From Sipunculus nudus (Eukaryota > Annelida > Sipuncula > Golfingiida > Sipunculidae), in the NCBI GenBank assembly GCA_026874595.1, contig CM049310.1, forward strand, positions 67,844,056 through 67,908,055: a stretch of DNA of 64,000 nt, written 5' to 3'. Position 1 is the stretch's first letter, and every line of letters begins with the position of its first letter. A program made the position numbers and the translations under genes. Under the pieces are notes generated by a model. The model did no database searches. It was not told the DNA's origin and saw nothing but the letters and a program-made list of their open reading frames with translations. Positions 1 through 13,501 of this stretch are shown in pieces.

Positions 1-760
1 TCAAATGGTCTCAGTTCAGTGACTTTTGGATGAGTTATGGAAAGCTGAATTTAGTCATATGCCATAACAGCCCATTTTAGCTCAGTGGCTACAAAGATCT
101 TCTTCTCAAAAACCACTGGGCCAAATTCTTATATCTTACACATTAATTATCCTTAGATGTTGATAAATCAAGTTTGTTCAAATGGTTTTGGTTCAGTAAT
201 TTTTGGCTGAGTTATGGGAAGCTTAACTTAGCCATTTTGCTGTATTTTCCCATATGAGTTATAAACCTCCAAAACGTTTTTTGACTGATGCCACTGAGGC
301 CAGTTTGTTTAATATTTAACAAGAATAATCCCCTTAATAATTCTTATAATAATTGTCTTTTATGGTTCCATAGAATGAATTTTGGCTGAATTATAAAGAT
401 TTAATTGAGTAATTTTACCATAAATGTTAGCTGTGTGAAGCAGATACATCTAGCTGCACCAGTTTATCAGCATCAGTTACATCATGTCTCTAGACATTTA
501 GATTTCAGGTTACCTATGGTAAATATTGACAAGAATGTTTTCAAAAGCTTTTAAAACATGTAGATTTATGATTTTAGATATTCCTCATGCCAGGCAATGT
601 TTACAATCACAGGTATACAGCTGTCTGTGGGTATATAAAGACGGCTGTACATGGATTATAAATAATTGGTATCCATACTCAAATTAATTCAAGACTTTGC
701 CATCAGTGAGATGTATCTGTATTATAATTTTGCATTCAATATGCATCTGTAGTAATTTTT
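1..760. repeat. Diverged repeat-core DNA (family F-like)
   Basis: No gene is visible. The stretch holds diverged units containing 'tcagt..ttttggctgagttat..agctta.cttagccat' (near 1-60, 181-240 and 361-410), the same wording as the cores of the family F elements further right (1000-1080, 33540-33590, 57620-57670). It is probably an older copy that has lost its ends. Confidence 0.45.
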
Positions 761-3189
761 AGCGAGCCTGTGGGCTAATGCAATGGTGTGGTGGCGTCCG
801 TTGTCTGTACTTTAACTCATACTATTTCGAAAAGAACTGGAGCTAGCATCATGAAATTTAATGCAAAAAATTAGCCATCTGAAAAACTCTGCATTTTCTT
901 AGATTTTATAGAGAAAAAGCTAAAAAAAACTTTAAAAATCTTCTCCTCCTAAACGGTTAAGCCAAATTGTTCAATATTTCACAGAAATACCATCTCTCTC
1001 AAGTTTGTTCGAATGGTTCAAGTTGGGTGAATTTTGGCTGAGTTACAGGAAGTTGAACTTAGTCATCTGTCCAAAAAAGCATACTAAAATGACAGTCTCA
1101 GAAACGGCCGGAGCTATCATCACCAAATTTTATGCCAGTGTTGGTCACATGAGTCATATATGATATTCAGATATTGGTGGCGCCATGTGCATTGATCTTT
1201 TTTTGTACAGGGGTTATTGGTCTTCTGTACATTAACCCATAATTTCTAAGGAATAGCATTAGCTACCATCCCCAGATTTTATTGAGAAATCTGTCACATA
1301 TCAAATGTTGTGGGATTCAGCTTTTTTATTTGCTATCTGCATTTACTTAGATTTTATAGGGAAAAGCTGAAAAACCTTTAAAAGTCTTCTTCTTGTAAAC
1401 AGTCCAGCCAAATTGTTCAATATTTTACAGAAAGGATCCCAGAGGCAAGCCCTCTCAGGTTTGTTCAAATGGTTTGCATTTGAGGAATTTTAGTATAGTT
1501 TAACATATTGTAACAGTCATTTGGCCAAGTAAGCATACTGACATAGTAATCTCAGAAATGACAGAAGCTAGCATTACCAGGTAATTTGCAAATGTTGGTC
1601 ACATGACTCATATTTGAAGTTGCAGATTTTGTGGTGCCACCTACATTGACCTGTTTTTTATGGGCAAAAACCTCATAATTTTAGCCTCTTTCAGCTTAAA
1701 ATGTTTATGATGAAACTGTCAAGTTAAGTCATTCAATTTTTCAAAAGAATTATCCAAGGACATGGTTCTTTTAATCATATCAGAAAAGCTTAAATTGGTC
1801 TAATGGACAGTATTATGTCTATTTCAAACTGAGGACTGCAAACTGTTTTTCTAAAAAATTATTTTTTCAATTATAAGTTCTGTAACATAGCAAAAAAATA
1901 ATTCTTAGGTGGCCTTTGTTCAAGTTTACTTGAATGATTTTTGGCAGAATTATTGGCCCTTTAACAATGAAAGAACTGCATCTTTTATTGTTCTAGATAT
2001 TTTGATAAAAAGTTTATAAATATGTCAGCTTGAAAAAAAAAGCATTTAAGCCAAAGTTTCTCAGTATGTATAAACAGATTTACCAACAGGCCAAGATTGT
2101 GTCTGTATCTTTAAATAGGTTGAGAAACTGCCAACTGTTTCAGATTTGGCAACAGATCAAAAGTTCATTCAGTGCAGCCAGATATAGGTCAATAGTTCAA
2201 TCAGTGCATCCAAGCACAAGTAATGTGATCCCCCCAAGGGTGACATGTGAACACCTCATGGGCACCATGTGATCACCTCATGGGTGTCATGTCCCTCAGG
2301 GCTGCATGTGAAGCCAATCTGTGAGCTTTTGCAATGGTGTGGCTACTATTTCAGTTTGGGAACAGGCCAAAGGTCAGTCTGGATCTATTTATAGCTTTGG
2401 CAGAATGCCAACTATTATCTATAATTGCCGCATTCGTCGGATAAGGTCCTGACACACGCTTCTGCGTCCGCTAGAAACTGCTCTGCTGTCTGCTTTCTGG
2501 TTCTAAAAAACAGCCCTTTATATACCTTCACACCCTAGCGGGGAATCTTCCACTTCTCGAACAATCTATAAGGACCCTACTCAACAGTAAACACACTTTC
2601 CGAAATTCTCTAGAAAGACATCACTGTGTATCTACACATACCAGGCTCATCTCGTGTCCCACGACCAAGCGTGAAAACTCAAGGCCCACATGACAATGAG
2701 AGGTCAACCAGTACGGAATGTAACAACAACACAAGTTACGCCCGTGTCACATAATAGAGCACCTGTAACAATGTGCTTGCTTAATTCTATAGAGGAATTT
2801 GATATATCAGCCTGAAATTGGGCATAATTATACTAATCGAATAGCTTTGTCGTATACAAGACTGGTGGTGCCACCTACAATAATTTTTGCACAGTGTGTG
2901 TCCCTGCTTATTTCTCAGGAGGGGTTTGATATAGCAGTCTGAAATTAGGCATATGTATATATCTCTGATAGCTTCGTTGTATATAAGATTGGTGGTGCCA
3001 GCAACAATCGTTTTTGTGTTGTGTGCACCCATGGCAGTATTTCAGCAGTGATGTTTGTGTAATTATTTCTTATTCAGAATGTTTAGTACTTGCATTGTTC
3101 ATATACATGAGAAGTAATGGCCCAGCATTGAAGTATTATACCTGGTTTATTTTCCAGTGCACAGGTTCGCATTAGACCTGTAGGCCTGG
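761..3189 (+). mobile_element. Family F non-autonomous element (head 761, tail 3189)
   Basis: The head reads AGCGAGCCTGTGGGCTAATG, followed by CAATGGTGTGG and GTCCG-type sequence. The tail at about 3158-3189 contains GCACAGGTTCGC, which inverts the family head sequence GCGAACCTGTGC. It is followed by GACCTGTAGGCCT and CTGG before TT, where other copies end CTTG-TT. The core contains diverged tandem units with 'atctcagaaa.g.c.ggagcta.catcacca' and a GGTGGCGCCA.. box near 1180. A second head-like sequence lies near 2309, so this is probably a composite of two copies. There is no coding sequence. Confidence 0.5.
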
Positions 3190-4547
3190 TTTATTAAAAA
3201 CCTATTTTCACACTTCAGGATTGCCTAATATCAAAACCACTCATCTTTTTTTCCTCATATTTCCATAAATATTCCTCTGTATAGTTCCTGTACATGCCAG
3301 AAATTAGGTCTTTATTGTATAATTTTAAAAAGTTCTGGGCTCAAACATAATACATTTTTTAAAAAATCACGAAAGATATTTGATCACTCAACACAAAACA
3401 TGTTAAAGCTGAGGCCTTTTTTTCCAGTAATATCACTTTAATTCATCAGAATTAAATTCTATACCCAAAATTAGATCAAAATCTTTTAAATTTTTTAAAA
3501 TATTAGCAAAAAAAAAAATTGGTACCTTAAATTTTGCCCAACTTTGGCCACGGCACGTTTTTTTCCTGTAAATACTGTGGATTTAATTTTTCACAGCATG
3601 TACACTTAAGGATTTAATCTGTTAAAATCTGAAATTTGAAAATAAAAGCTGCATAATTAGGCTAGTTATTGAATTTTTTTTTTGCCTCTTGATGTATTCC
3701 CTTATATCGTCCACTTTGGCCACTGTAGGTCATTCAGTGCAGCTCTCTATGCTCTGCAGGCTCTTGTTATGTAATCCCATCACTGGGGCAAGCCCTCTCT
3801 CTTGTTGAGTTGATCAGGCTGTCTGCAATTAATACCACAGGTGGCCTTCTTCCCCCCCCCCCCACATTGTTGACAGACCTGTACTATAAATAAGATGAAT
3901 CTTATAATTTCACATTTTTTTCAGCAGCCAGCAGTAACAACAGAGATCCCTCCCCTCACTTACCCCTTCAATACATAGGACAAATGAACAAGACAAATCG
4001 TATAATTTTAATGTTAAATTAATTCTTTTTGTTGTTTAGGAATTTAATCCTAATATTAAAATGTGCTAAAATATTAGGATCTAATGTAAGGTTTAACTGA
4101 CTAGATTTAAGAAGATATAAATACTTTGTAGCATTTCATTCATATCTCTTAAAGTTGGCCGGGGCTAGGTGTGAATGTCACTGTTAAACTTAAAATCAGG
4201 AATATTGGTAAAGCCTTGTTGGATTAATTTTTTAAACTTAATTACCTTCACACATTATTAGTTTATGAAATGTAACTTTTATATAACACTTACCGTAGGC
4301 CCATTTTTTCCCTTGGTGCATCATTAAATGGTTTCAGGCCACAGGTTTCATTTATTGCACAGTGCATATGCTTGAGCTCATGTCCATTATTCTATAATTT
4401 AAAGAGATTCATTTTAGCAGGGCCATTTTCTCTTAGCTTTTCAAATGTTTATATACATGAAACACTAAAAAAAATAAAAATATTTTGCAGTTGCTAATCT
4501 AGCTTTTTCCAAAATTCAGCTGAGCGAATTGACCCATGGGTCCCTTG
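3190..4547 (+). mobile_element. Family B element, 5'-truncated, tail at 4547
   Basis: The sequence from 'ttaaaaacctattttcac' onward is collinear with the interiors of the better-preserved B copies at 37618-39348 and 42670-44513. It ends with CAGCTGAGCG, the palindrome ACCCATGGGT and CTTG (4544-4547) followed by TTT. The hairpin head is missing, and the family F copy abuts the truncated left edge. A C-rich run lies at 3853-3863. Confidence 0.55.
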
Positions 4548-4552
4548 TTTGT

Positions 4553-4705
4553 TTTGGTCCTCTGATTGATCACAGATTTTTTTGTTTTTGGTCATTTGAC
4601 TAGAGATTTTATGTTTTGGTCCTTTGATTGAAAATAGATTTTGTGTTTTGTCCTTTGATTGATTACAGATTTTATGTATTGGTCCTTTGATTTTTTACAG
4701 ATTTT
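4553..4705 (+). repeat. Short tandem repeat, units of about 40 bp
   Basis: Four diverged units of the form 'ggtcctttgattgattacagattttatgt' lie head to tail directly after the end of the B element. No coding potential is seen. Confidence 0.6.
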
Positions 4706-4736
4706 CCACACTTGGCAGCTTCAGGAATTGTTTACG

Positions 4737-5105
4737 ACTGAGCATTGCTTTCTACACGACCAAGCAGGTGGTTCAAGGGGTAGACAGACTTTGTGAATGC
4801 ATTCAAGAATATGTCAAGATGAAGCAGGAAAAATGAACTGTCTTGCAGTTTCACAGAAGTTCTGCTGGTTTTGCACAAATATAAATATAGCACAAAAATC
4901 AAAATTTTATTTTTGGAAAATAACTGAGCATTGGCTTTCTACACGACCAAGCAGGTTGTTCAGGGGGAAGACAGACTTTTTGAATGCATTAGAGAATATG
5001 TCAAGATGAAGCAGGAAAAATGAACTGTCTTGCAGTTTCACAGAAGTTCTGCTGGTTTTATTTATAAAAATATAGCACAAAAATCAAAATTTTATTTTTA
5101 GAAAG
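4737..5105 (+). repeat. Tandem duplication, unit about 186 bp
   Basis: The block starting 'gagcattg.ctttctacacg' at about 4740 is repeated at about 4926 with few changes, including 'aagatgaagcaggaaaaatg' and 'cagaagttctgctggtttt'. The short ORF across the first unit is not conserved as protein in the second, so it is non-coding. Confidence 0.75.
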
Positions 5106-5369
5106 TTTACATTCAGTTTCTCTATTAGATCACCTTTTATATCCATATGTTTACACTATACATATCAATGTAATTGTATCCCCAGACAAAGTCAGGGGGT
5201 ACTGTGGTTTTATGATGGTCTGCAGCCACAGTCGCCACACATAAATATTGTCAGCATGATAACTTAACAAGCAAATTCGTGGGATTAATGTCCCCCGCTT
5301 TGGCATCTTGTTGTTTTTCATACTTAAGTAAAGGACGGACAGACAGAGTGAGTGACAGACAGACAGACA

Positions 5370-6290
5370 GACAGAAGCCAGACACTCCAAAACAAGTCCC
5401 AACCAGGGTATGCATGAGAGCGATCACTGGCCAAAATTTGAATGAAATCTGATAATATTAAGGAAAGTTATCGCACAGAAATGAAAATCTGATGGACTGA
5501 TAAACAGAGTGACAGAAAGACAGACTGACAGACAGATGCCAGACACTCCAAAACCAATCCAAACCAAGGTATGCATGAGAGCAGTCACTGACCAAAATTT
5601 GATTGAAATCGGATAATATTTAGGAAATTTATCACATGGAAATGAAAACCTGGCAGACAGACATACAAAGTGACAGACAGACAGACAGAAGCCAGACACT
5701 CCAAAACCAATCCCAATCAAGGTATGCATTAGAACAGTCACCAACCAAAATATGAATGAAATCAGATAATATTTAGGAAAGTAATCGCACGGAAATGAAA
5801 ACTTAACGGATGAACAGATAAAGAGACAGACAGAAGCCAAACACTCCAAAACCAATCCCAAGCAAGGTAAGCATGAGAGCAATCACTGACCAAAATTTGA
5901 ATAAAATCAGATAATATTTAGGAAAGTTATCGCACGGAAATGAAAACCTGACAGACAGACAGACAAAAGCCATACACTGCAAAACCAATCCCAACCAAGG
6001 TATGCATGAGAGCAGTCACTGACCAAAATTTGATTGAAATCGGATAATATTTAGAAAAGTTATCACATGGAAATGAAAACCTGGCAGACAGACATACAAA
6101 GTGACAGACAGACAGACAGAAGCCATACACTGCAAAACCAATCCCAACCAAGGTATGCATGAGAGCAATCACTGACTAAAATTTGGATAAATCGGATAAT
6201 ATTTAGGAAAGTTATCACACTGAAATGAAACCTGACGGATGGACAGAGAGACAGACAGACAGACAAACCCAAATCAATGTAAGCCCACAT
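5370..6290 (+). repeat. Tandem repeat, about 6 units of 135-160 bp, with (CAGA)n tracts
   Basis: Units share 'ggtatgcatgagagcagtca', 'gaccaaaatttgattgaaat', 'cggataatatttaggaaagt', and each begins with GACAGACAGACAGA. Anchor positions are about 5410, 5568, 5723, 5868, 6000 and 6153. The minus strand reads as Cys/Leu/Ser-rich ORFs because units keep frame for short distances; these are not genes. This is the tandem core of family A copy 1. Confidence 0.85.
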
Positions 6291-6593
6291 CCATGGAGCG
6301 GGGGAGAAAAAAATATTTCACAGATCTATACCAAACCTGACATTAGCATAGATGTGGGTGACAGGACGAAGCCTATTTTGAATAGGCTCATGACTTTCAC
6401 TAGGAGAGTGACCTTGACTTTGAATAGGTCCATTTTTTTTTGGGGGGGGGGGGAGGGGGGAATCATACAAATTTCTAAATATCTCAAGAAATCTTGCATG
6501 GATTGATCCAAAAATCACATTGACTGAAGATCTTGGAAAGCGTTGTCATATATCAGAAACTGGTGGTGCCAGTGGCTTTTAATACCCCCCCCC

Positions 6594-7844
6594 CCCCTCC
6601 TCTAGGGGAGACGTTGTTTTCAGTGCAGTCGTCTTCAGTCATCGTCCTTGGATATCTTGTGACCGCCATAACTTTTGAAGGACTGCATATTTTCCTCCGA
6701 AATTTAAAATACTGATGGTTCCCATCAAAATCTCAGATGAGTTTGAAACTGGGTGACCTTGACCTTCATCTGCAAGGTCAAATCTGCCTAAATGTTAAAT
6801 TTTTTGTATAATATCTTGTGAATGCAATTACTTTTGACAGGCTGGCTGCATATTTTCCTAAAAAAACACTGATTGTTCCTATGAAAATCTTGGACATGTA
6901 CGAAATCTGATGACCTTGACTGTCATCTTTAAGGTGAAATCTGCTGTCAGGGTCAAATCTGCCGAAATGTAAAATTTTTATGAAGTATTTCACATTTTGT
7001 CCTCAAATTTGGTACACAAATTGTCCCTACAAAGTTCTCAAAGGAGTTTGAAAGCCTGTGATCTTCAAGGTCAGATATGATGAAATGTAAAATTTTTTGG
7101 TTATTTTGTGAATACAGGGGCATATCCAGGATTCAGGAAACGGGGGGGGGGGGGGGGGGGGGGGGGCGGGGTCTAACACAGGAGGACTATGATAAAACCT
7201 AAAAAAAGGTCCTCATGTCAGGAAATAAAGGGGGGGGGGTTAAGGCTGCAAAATTGGTCTGAAGCCCTTAAAAAAGGTTGCTTTGGCTGAAAAAGGGGCA
7301 AACCAGACACCCCCCCCCCCCCCCCCCCCCCCCCGGATCCCGCCTGGAATACAATTAATAACTTTTGAAGGGCTCCATATTTTCGGCAGAAATTTGACAC
7401 ACTAATGGGTCCTACTGAAATCTCAGAAGAGTTCAAAACCAGGTGACCTTGACCTTCATAGTCAAGGTCAAATCTGCCGAAGTGAAAAATTATTTTGAAG
7501 CCATAACTTTTGAAGTATTTCACATTTTTTCCTTAATTTGGTACACTAATTGTTCCTCAATATATTGAAAAATGTTCGAAAACTGGTGACCTAAACCAAC
7601 ATCTTCATGGTAAAATCAGTCAAATAATAGTTATATTCTCGTGAACACAATAACTTTAGAAGGGATGGATAAATTTCCTCCCAAATTTGAAACACTGATT
7701 GTTCCTTCCAAAACCTTGGATAAGATTGAACCTGTTGACCTCACAGGGTCAGATCTCTCACTGTGTCTTCACTGATAAAACCTATATGCAAACAGGGGGG
7801 GAGGAGACATCAGCTTTTGCCAGGGCGGAAACAAGCCATTCTAG
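6594..7844 (+). mobile_element. Family H element copy 1, nested in family A
   Basis: The head is a small hairpin, CTCC-TCT-AGGGGAG, at 6597-6610. The tail has GGGGAGGAGACATCAGC, an imperfect hairpin (about 7812-7835) and CTAG at 7841-7844, followed by TT. The core has diverged units of 'ataacttttgaag....tttcctc.aaatttg....ggtgaccttgaccttcat..tcaaggtcaaatctgcc'. Aligning the flanks with family A copy 2 (10150-10200) shows that A is continuous if this block is removed. Confidence 0.65.
7117..7346. mobile_element. hAT-like MITE with poly-G/poly-C interior, inserted in family H
   Basis: The flanks are the 7-bp direct repeat GAATACA (7110-7116 and 7347-7353), and removing the block restores the host repeat 'gtgaatacaat.aataactttt'. 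The interior starts GGGGCATATCCAGGATT, runs into a long G run (7141-7166), and ends in a C run (about 7310-7334) then GGATCCCGCCTG. The ends are only weakly inverted. Homopolymer lengths may be assembly-dependent. Confidence 0.6.
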
Positions 7845-8278
7845 TTGCCACTTGACAGTACTGTGGGCATTATAAGCCAAAAACTATTGGACAGATTTCT
7901 TTCATATTATGCATGTATATGTATATATAGATATGGGTTAAGGGTTGAAGTTTAAAACGACAAAATGTGCAAACAATCTGAATGTGGAAAGGGGCATACA
8001 ATGCGATTCAGTACTTGTGCCAGGTAAACAATGTTAAATAAAATTGTCTTTTGTCCTATGGAGTTATTCATGTTAGGCCCATGTTCAAAATACTGTCTAC
8101 ACCTGAAACATGGAAAAGGGGTGTTGCATAAATTGTGTTGCCTTACAATTACCAGAATATTAGTAAAGCAGGCATTATTTCCTATGGTAAAGGCCAGTAC
8201 AGTTTAACAATTTGAAAGAATATGTGACAAAATTTGGTGTTCAGTCTATTACAAAGTTTATGCAAATTACTGCTTCTT

Positions 8279-9090
<812 letters not shown>

Positions 9091-9092
9091 TT

Positions 9093-9780
9093 AGCTCAAC
9101 TGACTATATGTCATATGTATTATGGGTCCAAATATAGTGCATTGTGTAAAAAATCAGGAAATTATTTACTCACTTAACTTGATAAGTGTTGAAGCTAGAG
9201 ACTTTTTTTTATAGGGATTTAAATTTATTTTATCAAGATTCAATTGTATACCCAAAATTAGATCTGAATTTTGTAAATTTTAGTATAATTATAAAATCAG
9301 TACATTAAATTTTTTTTTCCTGTAAATACATTTCATTTAATTTTCACAGCAGGTACACATAAATAATTAATCTGTTAAACTCTGAAAATTGAAAATAAAA
9401 GCTAAGAATTAAGGTAGTTATTGAAGTTTCTTTCAGAGGCTCTACTGTATTCATTTGCATTTCCAGGCTGCCTATTTCTGGTGACTGCAGCCCTGCCTGG
9501 GTAACCTTATTAGTGATGCAACACTGGTCCAGCACCCGTGTTGTCACAAGTGTTCAGTATTCCAATAGATTCTGATGCAATTAAGAATTGTGCATCAACT
9601 TAAATATTCATAAATATATGTTATACTTAAATATATAGTAAAATTTATAAACTTTAAAAAAAAATTGATGTAATAAAAATTAGAATCTAATGCAAACATT
9701 GTTCATTATCCTCATGCTTCAGTGGCATTGGAATTTGCTTTTTTCCCCATCTATCTGCCTGTTTTTAAATAGTAAATAAT
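9093..9780 (+). mobile_element. Family B fragment
   Basis: It begins with AGCTCAACTGACT, the B head, but the second hairpin arm has decayed (ATGTCATATG). It continues with B-core wording ('tcaggaaattatttactcac', 'tacccaaaattagatctgaa', 'taattttcacagcaggtac'). The family A copy at 9782 sits at its right edge, and B-like wording ('catgtaagcactgttgaatt') resumes at about 11211, suggesting that A inserted into B. Confidence 0.5.
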
Positions 9781-9781
9781 T

Positions 9782-11192
9782 GTATCCCCAGACAAAGTCG
9801 GGGAATACTATGTTTTCATGCTGGTCTCGCCGCAGCCGCCACCGCCGCTGCATATAAATCTTGTTTGTGCGAGAACTCAAAAAAATATTTCACAGATCTT
9901 TACCAAACTTGGTATATGTATAGATATGGGTGAGAGTACGTGGCCTGTATAAAATGAGGTCATGACCTTGACTAGGAGAGTGTCCTTGACCTTGAATAGG
10001 TCCAATTTTGAGGAAAATCACACAAATTCTTAATTATATTAAGAAATCTTGCATGTATTTGATCCCAAAATCAAGTTGATCGAAGATCATGGATAGGGTT
10101 GTCATGTTCCAGAAACTTGTGGCGCAACCTATTATTCTTTACTTGTTTTCGTGCCTTTTAATACCCCAAAAACTGCCACTTGACAGTACTGTGAGCATTA
10201 TAAGTCAAAAACTAATGGACAGATTTTTTTTATATTACAAATATACATAGATATGGGTTTTGGGATGATGTTAATTTAAATTTGGAGTCATGACCTTTCC
10301 TATGAGCGTGGCCTTGACCTTGAATATTCCCATATTTGGTGAAATTCACACAAAATCTTTAATATCTCAGTAAGGGATACATGGAATGATCCAAAAATCA
10401 AGTTGACAGAGGATCTTTAATAGCTTTGTCTTTTGCAGAAGACAGGTGGCGCCACCTTGTGCCGTTTTCTTGTTAAAATAATGTTAATGCAATAACATTA
10501 AAAGAATTTGAGGTACAGTCACCAAACCCACATGTTTGATGCATCTTATTCAAGGCTAGGTCAAGTTCAAACATGGATGACCTTGATGCATTTTTTCAAG
10601 GTCACAGCAGCGATTATGCTAAAATGATATTAGGGCAATAACTCAAAAAGAATTTGTGGTACAGTCACCAAACCAACAGTTTAGATGCATCTTATCAAGG
10701 GCTAGGCCAAGTTCCAATATGGATGACTTTGATGCATTTTTCAAGGTCACAGAGGCGATAACCCTTAAATGATATTTACTTTAATACCTCACTGAGGGAT
10801 GCATGGATTGGTCCAAAAATCAAATTGACATAAGATCTTTGATAGCATTGTTTTCTGCAGAAGACAGGTGGCGCCATCTTATGTTGTTTACTTGCTAAAA
10901 TGATGTTTAAACGGAATAAATTTGTAAGAATTTGAGGCACAGTCACCAAACCCACAAGTTTGATGCATCTTATCAACGGCTAGGTCAAATTTGAACATGG
11001 ATGACCTTGATACATTTTTTTTCAAGGTCACAGCAGAGATAATGTTGATATGAAATTACGGCAATAATTCGAAAAAAAAATTGTTGGTACAGTCACCAAA
11101 CTTATAGGTTAGATGCATCTTATCAAGGGCGGGGGGGGGGGGGTCAATTGTCTGGGGATACTATGGCACCTGCAGTGCCAAGAAATATCTAG
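9782..11192 (+). mobile_element. Family A element copy 2, both ends present
   Basis: Head arms are GTATCCCCAGAC (9782-9793) and GTCGGGGAATAC (9797-9808) around loop AAA. The 3' end carries GTCTGGGGATAC (11150-11161), a perfect inverted copy of the head arm, then the hairpin TGGCAC-CTGCA-GTGCCA (11164-11180), then CTAG (11189-11192) before TT. The core has repeated units ('gtacagtcaccaaac', 'gatgcatcttatcaagggc', 'atggatgacc'), with GGTGGCGCCACC at 10445-10456. There is no protein-coding capacity. The 1.4-kb length fits a HINE-type non-autonomous element. Confidence 0.8.
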
Positions 11193-12050
11193 TTATAAAT
11201 ACTTTTTTTCATGTAAGCACTGTTGAATTAAATTTCATATCCTGTATGTATGTGCAAAGGTTTTATAACTCCCAACATCACCCTGCCATTGAGTCCTTCC
11301 ACCTGAGCACTGGGGACAAAAGTTTTATTGCAACTGCATACAATTAAAAAAAAAAAGAAAATAATACAAAGGTACAGAGGTTTTTTAACTCCCATCAGTA
11401 TCAAACCCCACGGCACCCCCTATCAAGACCTACCTGTGGACTGGAAACTCTATTGCATCTGTTCACATTTTATAAAATTTGAAAAAAAAAATGGTTTAAT
11501 AAAAAAATGGGATCGTACTGAATAAATGTGTAAACATATATTGTCAACAGCTTATAAAAAAAAACTGCACCATGGGTCCATTGTTATTATATTCATTGAT
11601 ACCGTCCTATATAGACCAGCTGTAAATGAATTTATATACACACACACACACTTAACTATTCTCTCTTACAAATAAGGGGCTCTTCCGGCCCTCTGACATT
11701 AGAGAGTGTACGACTAGCGTACTGGCTGTCAGAGTGCCTTTACATCATTCTTTGAGGAACGCACTTTAAGGAGTTATGTGGATGCAAATATTTTCGTCAT
11801 TTCTGACAACGCCTCATGGCTTACAGGTACACTGTCACAAACCAGACTAATCGTTGGTCTTTATAGTATACTTTCTAATAACACCAAACATGAGCGAGGA
11901 AAATTCCATTTTAACTCAGCATATTGGTAAACCCCTCCAAATTCTGACCGCATGAATACAGACATGGGTTACTGGATGCAGTCAGCTTGTGAACAATACA
12001 GGAAATTAATCAGTACCATAGAGATGGACTTTCAGTTTGGGTTGCTAGTT
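11193..12050. other. AT-rich DNA with a short duplication and (CA)n
   Basis: A block with 'caaaggtttt.taactccca' occurs at about 11256 and again, diverged, at about 11368. A (CA)n run lies at 11639-11651. No gene is recognised. Confidence 0.4.
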
Positions 12051-13501
12051 GTATCCGCCAAAACGAAGTTTTGCTGATACTATGTTTTTGACCGGGTTCC
12101 GCTGCCGCCGTGTTCATTTCTGGAGAACTCCTCTGAGACTACTGGACTGATTTTTTTCAAAACTTACACCAATTATAGGGTCACATGTGAACAGGTGCCT
12201 AACCAATCAGTGTTGACCCCTGACCTTTCCTCTCTGCCCAGCGTCCATTTGTGCGTCTGTTCCCACACATTAACCCACATATCTCGGGAACTGTTTGACC
12301 AATCAGGAAAAAAATGTAAAAAAATGTAGCTCTTGGATAGCTTTATAACATAAACAAAAAAATGGTGGTGCCACATGCAACCATGAATGTACAGTGTCCA
12401 TCTATTTGTCTGCCTTGGTTTAAAATCACTCCTATCTCTGCAGTGGTATTTAATAATTCACCTGAAATTCGGCATGCGTATACTTCCTTTATAGCTTTCT
12501 TGATTTTATGACAGGTGGCACCACCTACATTTAAGCTGCAGACATCCATGCTTATATATCCGGACTGGTTTGACGTATCTTCGTGAAAATTTGCATGTGT
12601 ATAGATCTCACATAGCTCTTTATCATATGCAAAATTGGTGGCGCCACCTGCAACCATTTTTGCACAGCGTCTGTATGTTTGTCTGCAGTGGGATAAAATC
12701 ACTCATATCTCGGCAGTAGTTAGACATATCTGCCTAAAATTTTGCAGGTTTATACATCCTGGACAGCTTTCATGATTTTATGACAGGTGGCAACACCTAC
12801 ATTCTAGTTTACGCTTCAGACATCCAAGCTCATATCTTGAGAACCGTTTGACCGATTAGGGCACAATTTTGCATGTGTATAGATCTCACATAGCTCTTTA
12901 TCATACACAAAACTCGAGGGGCCACCTGCAACCATTTTTGCATAGTGTCTGTCTGTTTGCCTGCCGTGGGCTAAAATCACTCGTATCTCAGTAGTGGTTT
13001 GACTTATCTGGCTAAAATTTTGCCTGTTTATACATCTTGGATAGCTTTCTCGATTTTTTGGCATTTGGCGCCATCTACATTTAGGTTAACGCTGCAGACA
13101 TTCAGGCTTATATCTCAGGACTGGTTTGATATATCCCTCTGAAATTTTGCATGTGTATAGATCTCACACAGCTCTTAATCATACACAAAATTGGTGGCGC
13201 CACCTGCCACCATTTTTGCACAAGTCGTTCTGTTTGTCTGCTGTGGGATACAATCACTCATATACATGTAGTGGTTTGACTTATCTGCCTAACATTTTGC
13301 ATATGTATACACCTTGGACAGCTTTCTGGATTTTGTGGTAGGTGGCGCAACCTACATACACATTTTGGCTGCAGACATCCATGCTAATATGCAAAATACC
13401 TCACTCTATTTCCCCTTGCCACTCAATCCATGCCTAACGTACCCGTTTCACTCTGATTTTGGCGGATACACGTAGTCGCTTGTCGACTACCAGTATTCTA
13501 G
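12051..13501 (+). mobile_element. Family D element copy 1, both ends present
   Basis: Head arms are GTATCCGCCAAAAC (12051-12064) and GTTTTGCTGATAC (12068-12080) around loop GAA, with one bulge. The 3' end has ATTTTGGCGGATAC (13456-13469), the inverted arm with 13 of 14 matching. Then come a perfect hairpin GTAGTCG-CTTGT-CGACTAC (13472-13490) and CTAG (13498-13501) before TT. The core contains roughly 270-300 bp units with 'atctc.gcagtggtttgac', 'gtatacatcttggatagctt' and the palindrome GGTGGCGCCACC (12637-12648, 13193-13204). No ORF persists across units. Confidence 0.85.

Larger units (their letters stand above)
5176..8000 (+). mobile_element. Family A element copy 1 (3' end uncertain)
   Basis: The head hairpin has arms GTATCCCCAGAC (5176-5187) and GTCAGGGGGTAC (5191-5202) around the loop AAA. 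After a tandem core, the sequence from about 6305 is collinear with family A copy 2 ('atatttcacagatct.taccaaac', 'actaggagagtg.ccttgac'). It is interrupted at about 6594 by a family H element and resumes at 7845 ('tgccacttgacagtactgtg', compare 10175). No clear A-type tail is found to the right, so the end is approximate. Confidence 0.6.

Noticed and set aside
5151-6290. Cys/Ser-rich minus-strand ORFs
   Set aside because: Products of the 150-bp CAGACAGA-containing tandem repeat; frames shift between units.
5370-6290. CRISPR-like spaced repeats
   Set aside because: Units are whole tandem repeats without unique spacers, in a eukaryotic transposon core. The same holds for 25745-26290, 45200-46090 and 54821-56890.
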